Source: Plantactinospora soyae
GTDB lineage: Bacteria > Actinomycetota > Actinomycetes > Mycobacteriales > Micromonosporaceae
DNA: 64,000 bases
Direction: 5' to 3'
Assembly: GCF_014874095.1 (NCBI RefSeq)
Contig: NZ_JADBEB010000001.1
Span: 3,968,001-4,032,000, forward strand
Shown: positions 45,467 to 53,910 of the stretch, in pieces
How the letters are laid out: every line of letters starts with the position of its first letter
How positions within the stretch are numbered: the stretch's first letter is position 1
Program-made: the position numbers and the translations under genes
Notes under the pieces: model-generated
Databases searched by the model: none
What the model was told of the DNA's origin: nothing
Seen by the model: only the letters and a program-made list of their open reading frames with translations

Positions 45467-46246
45467 GTGGCCGACCAGAGAGCCCGTCATCTGCGCCGGC
45501 TGCGTGGCCTGCGTCGGTCGGTTCGTCGCTGGAGTGTGCTGGCCGGCGGCCTGGGTGGGGCGAGCGCCATCCTCACCCCGTACCAGGGACTGGGTCTGCC
45601 GGACGCGGCCTGGACGGCGGCGGCCGGCGGATCGATCATGCTGGCGATCTGGCGCTGGTCGGACCTGCGGGGCCTGGCGGCGGAGCCGGTGCCCCCGCCG
45701 CCCGAGCCGGTCACGGCCGACCAGGCCCGCGCCCGGCTGGTCGCCGTCGTCGAGCGGATGCCCGCCGGCCGCCAGGCGCTGGCCGAGGTACGCCGACAGC
45801 GCGCCAGGATCGCGATGCGCGGCTCGTCGGCGGCGGAACCCTGGACCCGGCTGGACCGGGCGGCGGCGACGATGGCCGGGCTCACCGGACGGCTGACCGG
45901 CCCGGCCGGTACGGCTGCTCTGGAGGCGGCGGTGGCGGAGCGCTCGTTGCGTGACCTCGCCGACCGGGTGGCCAGCGTGGACCGGGCGCGGCGGCTCGCC
46001 CCCGAGGACGCCCGGGTCGAACTGGACACCGCCCACCGCACCCTGCTGGCCGAACTCGACGGGGGCGTCTCCGCGTACGAGCGCATGGTCGCGGCGGCGG
46101 CCGGCTACGTCGCCGAGGACGGCTGGGACGGCGACGGCAACGGTGCCGTCTCCCGGCTCACCGAGGCGACCGACCTGCTGCGCGGCGTCGCGGCCGGGCT
46201 CGCGGAACTGCGGGCGACCCGTGGAATGCCCCGGACCGGCGCCTGA
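45467..46246 (+). CDS. pspM: PspM-like envelope-stress membrane protein
   Basis: 259 residues with a basic N-terminus, two close hydrophobic segments (SVLAGGLGGASAILTPYQGLG and AAWTAAAGGSIMLAIWRW), then an alpha-helical, Arg/Ala-rich cytoplasmic domain. Position after pspA matches mycobacterial Rv2743c (PspM), which anchors the Psp response to the membrane and binds PspA. Its spacing of 30 nt and shared strand indicate the same operon. Identity rests on context and topology more than on sequence. Confidence 0.75.
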   Translation: MADQRARHLRRLRGLRRSVRRWSVLAGGLGGASAILTPYQGLGLPDAAWTAAAGGSIMLAIWRWSDLRGLAAEPVPPPPEPVTADQARARLVAVVERMPAGRQALAEVRRQRARIAMRGSSAAEPWTRLDRAAATMAGLTGRLTGPAGTAALEAAVAERSLRDLADRVASVDRARRLAPEDARVELDTAHRTLLAELDGGVSAYERMVAAAAGYVAEDGWDGDGNGAVSRLTEATDLLRGVAAGLAELRATRGMPRTGA

Positions 46247-46276
46247 CCGCTTCCGCCGTACCCAACCGGGGCCGGG

Positions 46277-49200
46277 TCAGAGTGGCGGCGTGTGGATCGA
46301 GACGGAGCGGCTGACCACCGACGAGCCGGCCGCGTTGCTGGCCTGGATCCGGTAGTGGTAGTCGGTGTCGCCGGTCAGTCCGGTGTCGCGGAACGACCGG
46401 GTCCCACCGGCAAGGGTGAACGTCGTCAGCCCGGTGGTGAAGCCGGGACTGGTGGCCCGGTACAGGATGAAGCTGGTGACCATGCTGGTGACCGCGACGG
46501 ACCAGCTGACGCCCACCGCGGCGGTGCCGGACCCGGCCGTGGTGCCGCTGGCGTCGGCCAGCCGCAGGTCGATCGGCGTCGCCGGTACGGCCGGAGTGAC
46601 CACCGTGGAGACGTTGGACCACGGTGACGAGGCGCCGAGATAGCCGGTCCTGACCCGGTAGTAGTAGGTGGTGTCGGCCGCCACGGGACTGTCCGGACAG
46701 CTGCCGGTGACCCCGATGGTGGTGGTGACCAGCCCACTGGTGAAGGTCGGGTTGGTGGCGCGTTGCAGGTCCACGCTGGTGGCGAAGGACCGGTTCACCC
46801 AGCCCCGGTTGACCCGCAGCGGCGTTCCGCTGGCCACGGTCGCGACCAGCCCGGTGGGCGGCAGCAACTGCACCAGCGCGCTGGCGGTGTTGGAGTACCC
46901 GGAGTGGGCGACACCGTTCTCCGCCCGGACCCGGTAGTAGTAGGTCACCCCGGGGGTGACCGTCGAGTCGACGTACCGGTTCTCGGTGGCGGGCACCTCG
47001 AAGAGGGTCAGTCCCCGGCTGAACCCGGCGTCGGCGGCCCGCTGGATCAGGCTGTTGGTGGCGCCCGGAGGAGTGGGCGGGCCGAGGCTGGGCCGGGAGT
47101 TGTTCGTCCAGGCGACCACGATCGCCGGCAGTACGGTGGCCGAGCCGGGCGCCGGCCGCGCCGCGAGCCCGGTCGGGGCGGACGGGGAGAACCGCAGCAC
47201 CATCGGGCGGGTCATCTGGTGGTCGGCGTGTCCGAGCAGCTGGCAGTGCCAGACGTACTCCCAACCGAAGTCGTAGAGCCGGTTGGTCACCATCGCCGGT
47301 TCGCCGGTCTTCGGGTTGACCTGGGTGTATCCCTGGGCGGACCCGAACGGTTGGCTGGGATCGTGCAGCCGCACGCTGTCCGGGACCTTGAACGGCAGCG
47401 GCTCGGGCAGGGTCGGCCGGATCGCCACGATCGTGGCCTCGTACGGGTTCATCCGGACGGTGTCCTTCCAACCCACCTCGTTCGGCTCCGGCGGCTTGAT
47501 CGCCCCGTCCCGGCCGACCCGGTTGACGAGCTGGACATTGACGTGGTGGAAGTGGACGGCGTGGGTGTCCATCCCGTTGTGGGTGATCTTCCAGAGCTGG
47601 GTGCCGTCGCCGGGGGACCCGACCGGGGCGGTGGGGTCCGACGGGTGCAGCACCTCGGTCGGCGGGTCGATCCGGGTCAGCGGGATCGTCGTCTGGATCA
47701 GTGTGCTGGTCTTGGGCAGCTCCGTACCGAGCAGGAAGTTCATCCGCCCGTACTCGGGGTCGAACTCCGCGACGATCGCCTTCGGGTGCAGCTCCAGGGT
47801 CACCGGGGCGCTGCCGCCGTACGGGGTGAAGGTGATCGAGGTGTCGTCGATCGGTACGTACGTGTTCCTCGGCGTGCTGGTGCCGAACGCGGGGTCGTAC
47901 GCCTTCTGCGGCACGATCGGCGGCGGCTGGCTCCGCCCGTACGCCAGGGGGAGCCGTTCCCGCAGTCGGTCGGTGTCGAACGGCGGTGCCGGCGTGCCGA
48001 CCACCTGGATCTGCATCAGAGTCCGGGTGTTCGGGCCGTAACCGGGCAGCGTGCTCGGTGCCCCGCCGGTCGAGGTCTGGTCCGGGTCGCCGGTGTAGTG
48101 GTCGTTGCGCGGGTCGAAGCCCGGCATCGGCGCGGGACAGTCGTTGTAGAGGATCAGGTTCGTTCCCGGCGGTACGGAGGAGAAGTCGACGATCACGTCG
48201 GCCCGTTCCCCGGGACCGAGCAGCAGGGCGTGCTCGGTGACGTTGAGCACCGTGACGTCGCGCCGGTTGTACTGGTAGTTGATCGGCTGGCTGGGTAGCA
48301 CCGCCACCGCCGGCAGCAGTCCGGCCTCGTTGCCGATCTGGATCCAGTCCGGTCCGGCCGCGGCTGGGTCGGGCACCCCGCCGCACCGGCCGTCGGTCGG
48401 CCAACTCGGCGGGAAGTCGGGGTTCGGCCGGGCCGCCACCATCGGCACCTCACCGGCGTCGCCGTCGGCCAGCGTGCCGTCCGGATGCCACATCGGGCCG
48501 TCGGACGCCGCGTGGTAGAGCTGGAGGTTCAGGCTGCGGTCGTTGCAGCCGTTGAGGATCCGGAACCGGTACGCGGCGGGACGCAGCCGCAGGTACGGGT
48601 ACGCGGCGCCATTGACCAGCGGGGTGTCGCCGAACGCGTCGGGTACCGCCGACGGGGTGGGGGTGCCGGGCTGGACCGGCGGCTCCCACGGCCGCGACTC
48701 CGGATCGTGGTACGGGTTCGGCGCCGGTCCGTGGGTGATGCCGGTGAACGGCGGCCAGAACCACGGCCCGTAGTCCCATCGGCCCATCGGGTTCGTGCCG
48801 GACTCGTTGTACGGGTTCTGGCTGGGCATGTAGACGTGCGGGAACCAGAGGCTGCCCTTGCCGCCCCAGTTGGCGACGTCCCAGGTCGGGTCCTGGCCGG
48901 CGAGTTGGGCGTGGTCCGGTACGAAGGTCCGGTCCTGGATGACCAGGAGAAGTTCCTCGGCCGGGACCACCGCCTCGTCGAGGAGTTGCCGCTGCGCCGG
49001 GTCGTCGAGCCGGTAGAGGCCGACCTGCCCGGAGTAGACGGTCAGCCGGGCGATGCCCTCGGTCTGGTCGTGGTACCACAGCAGCCGGCCGCTCTGCTGG
49101 TTCGGATAGAAGGCGGTCACCGCGCCGGCTCCGGGCTCGGGCATGTCGGGCACGGTGGCGTAGCTGGCGCCGTGCCGGTGGGCGGTCGTCTCGCCGGCCG

Positions 49201-49978
49201 GCGTGAACCACTGCGTCGGCCCGCCGTCACTGATCCACGGGGTACGACCGCCGTGCAGGTGGACCGCGGACCGGTTCTGCGGATAGGGCTCCGCCTCGCC
49301 CGGCGCCCCACTGCCGGGGACGGACGTCGGCGGGCCGGTGCCGGGGACGGGCGTCGGCGGGCCGGTGCCGGCGCCCGGAATGGTCGGGTCGACCGGCAGG
49401 AAGAGGGCGCCCTCGGCCCCGACCGGCAGCTGGTTGACGTACTTGACCCGGACCGGGCGGTCCCGCTGCGCCAGGATCAACGGCCCGAGGTGGTACGCCC
49501 GGCTCGGCGGCGCCACCGTGTTGTGCCCACCCGCGTCGGTACCGTTGTTGAGCTGCCGGTACCCGCGTAGCCGGGTCGGCGGCAGGTCCTGGTGCAGGCG
49601 TTGCGAAAATTCCTGCACGCCGATCTCGTAGTAGTCGCAGCCGGGGTACGTCATCGTGTCCGGTACGGCCACCGGGATCAGGTTGCCCAGCTCGTTCGGG
49701 GTACGCCCGGCCCGGGGCAGGGCGGTGACGAACTTCCGGATCCCGGTGCCGGCCACCACCTGCCCATCCGGGTCCCGCACCGGCAGTGGGCTGTACGCGA
49801 AGTTCGGTACGAAGCCGAAGTAGTCCGGTGGGGCGGAGGGGTCGAGGGCCGTGACCGAGCGGGGATCGGTGCCGAGCCGCGCCGCCGGCACTGTGCTCTT
49901 CGTCGCCCGGCCGGCGGCGTTCTGGCTCCTGGCCTGCTCCGCGCGGGCCGCCCGGTGTGCCGCGAACCTCTTGAACAT
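46277..49978 (-). CDS. Multicopper oxidase-like protein with three C-terminal FN3 domains
   Basis: 1233 residues. Residues about 60-930 are a three-cupredoxin CotA/bilirubin-oxidase-type oxidase; residues 935-1233 are three fibronectin type III repeats (YYYRVRAENG, YYYRVRTGYLG, YHYRIQASNAAG). Copper motifs: HLHG (His240, His242), WYHDQ (His303, Gln305), HAVHFHH (His806, His809, His811) and HCQLLGHADHQM (His911, Cys912, Gln913, His917, Met922). Both Gln residues stand where His ligands of the type-3 pair are normal (HDH and HCH); type 1 ligands are intact. There is no signal peptide or Tat motif. GGGGAGGGG precedes ATG 49978. Substrate unknown; a redox activity altered from normal oxygen reduction is possible. 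Confidence 0.88.
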   Translation of the reverse strand: MFKRFAAHRAARAEQARSQNAAGRATKSTVPAARLGTDPRSVTALDPSAPPDYFGFVPNFAYSPLPVRDPDGQVVAGTGIRKFVTALPRAGRTPNELGNLIPVAVPDTMTYPGCDYYEIGVQEFSQRLHQDLPPTRLRGYRQLNNGTDAGGHNTVAPPSRAYHLGPLILAQRDRPVRVKYVNQLPVGAEGALFLPVDPTIPGAGTGPPTPVPGTGPPTSVPGSGAPGEAEPYPQNRSAVHLHGGRTPWISDGGPTQWFTPAGETTAHRHGASYATVPDMPEPGAGAVTAFYPNQQSGRLLWYHDQTEGIARLTVYSGQVGLYRLDDPAQRQLLDEAVVPAEELLLVIQDRTFVPDHAQLAGQDPTWDVANWGGKGSLWFPHVYMPSQNPYNESGTNPMGRWDYGPWFWPPFTGITHGPAPNPYHDPESRPWEPPVQPGTPTPSAVPDAFGDTPLVNGAAYPYLRLRPAAYRFRILNGCNDRSLNLQLYHAASDGPMWHPDGTLADGDAGEVPMVAARPNPDFPPSWPTDGRCGGVPDPAAAGPDWIQIGNEAGLLPAVAVLPSQPINYQYNRRDVTVLNVTEHALLLGPGERADVIVDFSSVPPGTNLILYNDCPAPMPGFDPRNDHYTGDPDQTSTGGAPSTLPGYGPNTRTLMQIQVVGTPAPPFDTDRLRERLPLAYGRSQPPPIVPQKAYDPAFGTSTPRNTYVPIDDTSITFTPYGGSAPVTLELHPKAIVAEFDPEYGRMNFLLGTELPKTSTLIQTTIPLTRIDPPTEVLHPSDPTAPVGSPGDGTQLWKITHNGMDTHAVHFHHVNVQLVNRVGRDGAIKPPEPNEVGWKDTVRMNPYEATIVAIRPTLPEPLPFKVPDSVRLHDPSQPFGSAQGYTQVNPKTGEPAMVTNRLYDFGWEYVWHCQLLGHADHQMTRPMVLRFSPSAPTGLAARPAPGSATVLPAIVVAWTNNSRPSLGPPTPPGATNSLIQRAADAGFSRGLTLFEVPATENRYVDSTVTPGVTYYYRVRAENGVAHSGYSNTASALVQLLPPTGLVATVASGTPLRVNRGWVNRSFATSVDLQRATNPTFTSGLVTTTIGVTGSCPDSPVAADTTYYYRVRTGYLGASSPWSNVSTVVTPAVPATPIDLRLADASGTTAGSGTAAVGVSWSVAVTSMVTSFILYRATSPGFTTGLTTFTLAGGTRSFRDTGLTGDTDYHYRIQASNAAGSSVVSRSVSIHTPPL

Positions 49979-50302
49979 GGCCACGCCCCTCCCCGGAGTA
50001 CGGCTCGACGTCACCGGCCGGACGTCAGCGGTCGAGGCGGTCGACTCGGCGGCCTCCGATCGGTCCATCGACTGGTCCGCCGACAGCCCAGGAATCTGCT
50101 GACGATCCGTAAGCAGTCAACCGCGCAGTGCCAGGAATGGATACGGGCAGTGGCGTACGGAAGCGCTTCGACCCCGGGATTGGCACGCACCGCTCAACCC
50201 TGTTGATGCCTGGATCGGCGACCGTTCGATGCCCGGGTCGGCGACGGTTTGTTGCCCGGGTCGGCGACCGTTTGTTGCCCGGGTCGGCGACCGTTCCTGC
50301 CG
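49979..50302. other. 324-bp gap upstream of the oxidase gene
   Basis: No gene supported. The half nearest the oxidase is an open frame in phase with it but lacks conservation. The other half holds the 23-bp tandem repeats (50205-50296), right after the stop of the membrane-protein gene. The promoter of the oxidase is probably around 50000-50150 but I see no clear boxes. Confidence 0.5.
50205..50296 (+). repeat. Four tandem repeats of a 23-bp unit
   Basis: Units start at 50205, 50228, 50251 and 50274, exactly 23 bp apart. Each has the core TCGGCGAC followed by C/G-GTT, preceded by TGCC(C/T)GG. The first is the most diverged. No spacers, so not a CRISPR. The array ends 6 nt from the stop of the gene at 50303. 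Confidence 0.85.
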
Positions 50303-51601
50303 CTACCGGCCCGACTTGCGGGTCATCTGGTAGTGCAGGACGAGGAACGGAATGCCGAAGAGCCAGAAGCGGTGCTCCGCGCGGAGTTCGTCGTCCTCGA
50401 CGTGCACATCGAGCTGCTCGGTGAAGCCGTGCATCGCCAGGGCGGTCAGTTCTCCGCTGTCCGGGTCGACGTAGGTCAGGTAGTGACCGGCCTGGTCGAG
50501 ATCACTTCGGCTGGTCAGGACCAGGCCGCCGTCCGGGCGGGCCTGCGGGACCAGGGTGGCCGTGAAGCTGGCCTGGGGGAGCGGAAAGCCGACGCTGACG
50601 TAACCACGCCCGGCCCGCCGATAGGTGGTGTAGATGCCGACGTAGATCGGTTCGTCGGTGTCGGCGAAGGACCGGATCCAGCCACGGATGCCCACCACCT
50701 GCGTTCCCGGTGGACTGATGGTGTCGATCCGGCTCCGGATGCCCCGCAGCGTCTCACGCTGGTTCATCGGCACGTTGGCCTGTCCGAGTGGGCGTGCCAC
50801 CAGAGCGCGGTAGAGCAGGTAACCGGGTCGTACCCACAGCCGCCACCGGGGCACGATGTCGAGCGCGAACCGGGTGGTGTGTTCGTAGAACTCCCGTACC
50901 CGTGGATCGACGGCGCCGGGTTCGAACTGCGGTCCGGCCAGTTCGTCGAGCGAGGAGACGATTCCGATGTCCGGCGCGTCCGCGACGTATCCGCCGCCGA
51001 GTGACGCTGCCAGCGTCCGGACGTAGTCGGTCCCCACGTACCGGGTCCGGGCCGCCAGGGGGACGACAAAGGGCAGTTCCTCCGCCCGGACCCGCTCGGC
51101 CAGCAGGCTGACCTGCGCGTCGCGGAAGAGCAGGGCCGACAGGATCCGGTACGCCAGCACCACGCCGGCCGCCACCACCGCCCCCGGAACGGGGTATCCG
51201 GTGGCGATCGCCGCCCCGCCCACGGCGGCCCCCACGACCGGTCCCAGCAGCACCTTCTGCGGACGGACCCCCAGGATTCCGACCAGCAGCCCGACTGCCA
51301 GTCCGAGCGGGAGCGGGCCGACGCCGGTGAGCCGCTCGGCCAGCCAGCCGAGCGGGGCGGCCAGCGCGACGCTCATCGCGATCCGGGCCCACAACGCGGG
51401 AATCTGGCCGGGACGCTGCCGGGCCCGGGCCACCGCCTCCGACCCGCCCAGTCCGATCCCGCCGACCACCGCGCCGAGGCCGGTGGCCAGCCCGCCCCAG
51501 TGACCGGCGAGCGCGGCGCCGGCCAGCGCGCCGACCACGCAGCCGAAACCCACCGACCCCGGCCGCCGACCGTCCGTCGGGACCGACCGATCCACCGTCA
51601 C
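50303..51601 (-). CDS. Unknown membrane protein with cytoplasmic domain
   Basis: 432 residues. The first ~160 contain several Gly/Ala-rich hydrophobic segments ([62 protein letters not shown]), perhaps five or six short helices. The rest is soluble, alpha/beta, with [22 protein letters not shown] and [21 protein letters not shown] do not recognise a family. It lies upstream of the multicopper oxidase on the same strand with a 324-bp gap, so co-transcription is not certain. Codon use looks like the surroundings. Confidence 0.75.
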   Translation of the reverse strand: MTVDRSVPTDGRRPGSVGFGCVVGALAGAALAGHWGGLATGLGAVVGGIGLGGSEAVARARQRPGQIPALWARIAMSVALAAPLGWLAERLTGVGPLPLGLAVGLLVGILGVRPQKVLLGPVVGAAVGGAAIATGYPVPGAVVAAGVVLAYRILSALLFRDAQVSLLAERVRAEELPFVVPLAARTRYVGTDYVRTLAASLGGGYVADAPDIGIVSSLDELAGPQFEPGAVDPRVREFYEHTTRFALDIVPRWRLWVRPGYLLYRALVARPLGQANVPMNQRETLRGIRSRIDTISPPGTQVVGIRGWIRSFADTDEPIYVGIYTTYRRAGRGYVSVGFPLPQASFTATLVPQARPDGGLVLTSRSDLDQAGHYLTYVDPDSGELTALAMHGFTEQLDVHVEDDELRAEHRFWLFGIPFLVLHYQMTRKSGR

Positions 51602-51698
51602 CGCCGAAATCTACCGCCGGCCTGGTCGCGCCGCCGAGCCGGTTCAGTTCCGAGGTACCTGTGGCCCGGGTGAGACCGGGTCGCCGGAGCCGCGCTGG

Positions 51699-52493
51699 TC
51701 AGTCGCGACCCGGCTGACAGGTCGGGCACCAGAAGGTCACCCGTTCGTCCTGGTCGCGCTTGCGGATCGTCGCGCCACACCGTCGGCACGGCTCGGACCG
51801 GCGGCCGTAGACGTAGCTGGTCCGGCCCCGGTGCAGGGAACCGGTGGTGCTCTGCGTCCACCGGCCCCGGTTCGCCATCAGGATCCGGTGGGCCAGCGCC
51901 ACCAGGCCGGGCAGATCCGGTACGTCCCGAACCGGGGTCCACGGCGAGACCCCGCGCAGGAACAGCAGCTCGGACTTGTACAGGTTGCCGATCCCGGCGA
52001 GGTTGGTCTGGTCGAGCAGCGCCTCCGCGATGGCCCGGCCCGGCTCGGCGGCGAGTCGGCGTACCGCCTCGGCGGGGTCCCAGTCCGGTCCGAGCAGGTC
52101 CGGCCCGAGGTGCCCGACCAGCGTCGCCTCCTCGGCGGTGGGAAGCAGGGCGAGATCATGCAGGTGGTAGCCGACCGCCACCGCGTCCGAGGTGCGCAGC
52201 ACGGCCCGGATCGTGTGCGCCGGCCGCGCCGCCCAGCGCTCTCCCGGGGCGTACGCCCGCCAGGCGCCGTCCATCCGCAGGTGCGAGTGCAGGGTCAGCG
52301 GTTGCCCGTCGGCCAGGGGCCGGAACCGCAGCAGCAGGTGCTTGCCCCGGGCGGCGGACTCCAGCACCACGGCACCGGTCAGGTCGACGGTGGCGAGTCG
52401 CGGCACCCGGAAGTCGGTCGCGGTCAGCTGACCACCGGCCAGCGCGCGGTGCAACGCACGGGCCGTGTTCCACACGGTGTCGCCTTCGGGCAC
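51699..52493 (-). CDS. nei: DNA glycosylase/AP lyase, Nei (endonuclease VIII) family
   Basis: Base-excision repair enzyme acting on oxidised pyrimidines. Mature Pro2 and Glu3 follow the start codon (VPEGDTVW), the family's catalytic pair. The H2TH helix region is DQTNLAGIGNLYKSELLFLRGVSP, and the C-terminal zinc finger CRRCGATIRKRD...FWCPTC is intact. GTG 52493 is fixed by the need for PEGDT at the N-terminus. The 264-residue length is normal. A longer open frame upstream lies in another gene and is not used. It is 46 nt downstream of the CPCC gene. Confidence 0.94.
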   Translation of the reverse strand: MPEGDTVWNTARALHRALAGGQLTATDFRVPRLATVDLTGAVVLESAARGKHLLLRFRPLADGQPLTLHSHLRMDGAWRAYAPGERWAARPAHTIRAVLRTSDAVAVGYHLHDLALLPTAEEATLVGHLGPDLLGPDWDPAEAVRRLAAEPGRAIAEALLDQTNLAGIGNLYKSELLFLRGVSPWTPVRDVPDLPGLVALAHRILMANRGRWTQSTTGSLHRGRTSYVYGRRSEPCRRCGATIRKRDQDERVTFWCPTCQPGRD

Positions 52494-52539
52494 CAGCTCA
52501 TCCTGCCCCAGCCGGCCGAGTCTGGTGCCCGCTCCGCGT

Positions 52540-52830
52540 TCAGGGCAGTTCGTCCGGGCGGGGCCGGCGGACCGCGTCCTGGTAGCGCGGGTGACTCGCA
52601 CCGTAGATGGCGTAGTTGAGCCGCGCGTGTGACAGGCTGAGGTCGCCGTTGGGACCGCCCTGGACGACGCCGGCATTCTGGTCGGTGGAACCGTCGTCGG
52701 TCCAGAAACAGACCGGACAGGTGCCGCCCCCGGTCCGGTGCGCGCAGCACGGACAGGCGGCGAAATCGATCGAGTGTTTCCCCACGGCCGACAGCATTTC
52801 ACAGCGGCACGCCACGGGCACAGTAGACAT
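52540..52830 (-). CDS. CPCC-family cysteine-rich protein
   Basis: 96 residues with ACPCCAHRTGGGTCPVCFWTDDGSTDQN, the CPCC...CPVCFW pattern of the CPCC family (PF14206), which probably binds zinc. The later SLSHARLNYAIYGASHPR is also typical. GGAGA lies 3 nt before ATG 52830. Function unknown; the genes around it (nei, AbiEi-DUF559) suggest a defence or repair neighbourhood but this is weak. Confidence 0.85.
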   Translation of the reverse strand: MSTVPVACRCEMLSAVGKHSIDFAACPCCAHRTGGGTCPVCFWTDDGSTDQNAGVVQGGPNGDLSLSHARLNYAIYGASHPRYQDAVRRPRPDELP

Positions 52831-52860
52831 TTCTCCTGCACCAGCCCGACCAAGAGGCTC

Positions 52861-52908
52861 AATCTTGGTACTCCACCGCTGTCAAGGCAACGGGGGAATA
52901 CCAAGATT
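52861..52908. terminator. 10-bp inverted repeat at the end of the AbiEi-DUF559 gene
   Basis: AATCTTGGTA (52861-52870) and TACCAAGATT (52899-52908) pair perfectly around a 28-nt loop. The second arm touches the stop codon of the gene at 52908. It is AT-rich for this genome and could be a terminator hairpin or an operator upstream of the CPCC gene. Confidence 0.5.
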
Positions 52909-53858
52909 CACGGGTCGGGGGTCCAGCCGGCGGCGGTTAGGGCGGCGCGTACCTGGGTGAAGACGTCGGCTGGGCGGTGGCGGACCAGATGGGCCGGAAA
53001 ACGCAGCACCCGGTCACCGGCGATCCACAACTCGTTCTGCCGTTTCATGTCCGCCCACTGGTGGCGTGGGTCGCCGTGCTGACCGCCGTCGACCTCGACG
53101 TGCACGCCCCACTCCTGGTAGTAGACGTCGAGATAGCGGCGCCGACCGCCGGCGTCGCGACGTACCACCTGACGACTGGGCTCGGGCAGGCCGTACCTTC
53201 GACTCAGCCGCAGGTAGTCCAGTTCGGCCAGCGAGTGCGAGCCGCCCGCAGCGTCCCGGGCGGCGGTGGCGATCACCGCACGGCGGCGAACCCTCGGCAG
53301 GCGGTCGAGGACCGTACCGATCTCCTCCACGGTGACCAGACGGCGTTGGAACGAGGCCGCCACGATCGCACACGCCGTGTCGTCGGATCCGGCCCAGGCG
53401 GCGGCGTCAACCACCGACCGGGCCGGCATGGTCCGGGGCGGTGCCGCCATCCGGTGTACGTCCTGCGCCGGCAGAACGGTGCTCCGGTGCACGATCACCC
53501 CGCGAGGTACGTCCCGGGGTTGACGGCCGGCCGGGAGCAGCAGATGAATACCACTGCCGGCGTAGCCGTACAGGCCGTACCCGTCCAGCGCGGTGACGCC
53601 GGCGAGCACCGCGCCCGTACCGGCGGCGAGTACGGCGATCCACAGCCGCTGCTCCGCCCCGACCGGCCCGCTGTGTGTGACGTACACCCGAGGATGGATC
53701 CGGCGCCAGCGGCCGGAGGCGACCCGGTGCCGGACGGCTGCCTCGGTGAGGAACCGCCGAGCCTGACGCCACGAGATGACGTTGTCCTGCCGGAACAACA
53801 GCCAGGTCAACTCGTCGGCGTCGTCGGCGGGCAGCGGACGGATGTCCATCGGCATCAT
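52908..53858 (-). CDS. AbiEi-type wHTH / DUF559 nuclease-like protein
   Basis: 316 residues. The N-terminal part (NVISWRQARRFLTEAAVRHRVASGRWRRIHPRVYV) is the winged-helix domain of AbiEi-type antitoxins. The C-terminal part (YLDVYYQEWGVHVEVDGGQHGDPRHQWADMKRQNELWIAGDRVLRFPAHLVRHRP) is a DUF559 Vsr-like nuclease fold with the DxxY...EVDG..H core. No partner toxin (AbiEii) is next to it. Such single proteins are very common in actinomycetes and their role is unproved. Three ATG codons start the frame at 53858, 53855 and 53849; the first is taken. Confidence 0.8.
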   Translation of the reverse strand: MMPMDIRPLPADDADELTWLLFRQDNVISWRQARRFLTEAAVRHRVASGRWRRIHPRVYVTHSGPVGAEQRLWIAVLAAGTGAVLAGVTALDGYGLYGYAGSGIHLLLPAGRQPRDVPRGVIVHRSTVLPAQDVHRMAAPPRTMPARSVVDAAAWAGSDDTACAIVAASFQRRLVTVEEIGTVLDRLPRVRRRAVIATAARDAAGGSHSLAELDYLRLSRRYGLPEPSRQVVRRDAGGRRRYLDVYYQEWGVHVEVDGGQHGDPRHQWADMKRQNELWIAGDRVLRFPAHLVRHRPADVFTQVRAALTAAGWTPDP

Positions 53859-53910
53859 CCGATGGACTGTGTCGGATCCCGGGGATCATGTCAGTCGGAA
53901 AGACGGCAGG

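Noticed and set aside
50205-50296. CRISPR array
   Set aside because: Units are contiguous without unique spacers, and no cas gene is present.
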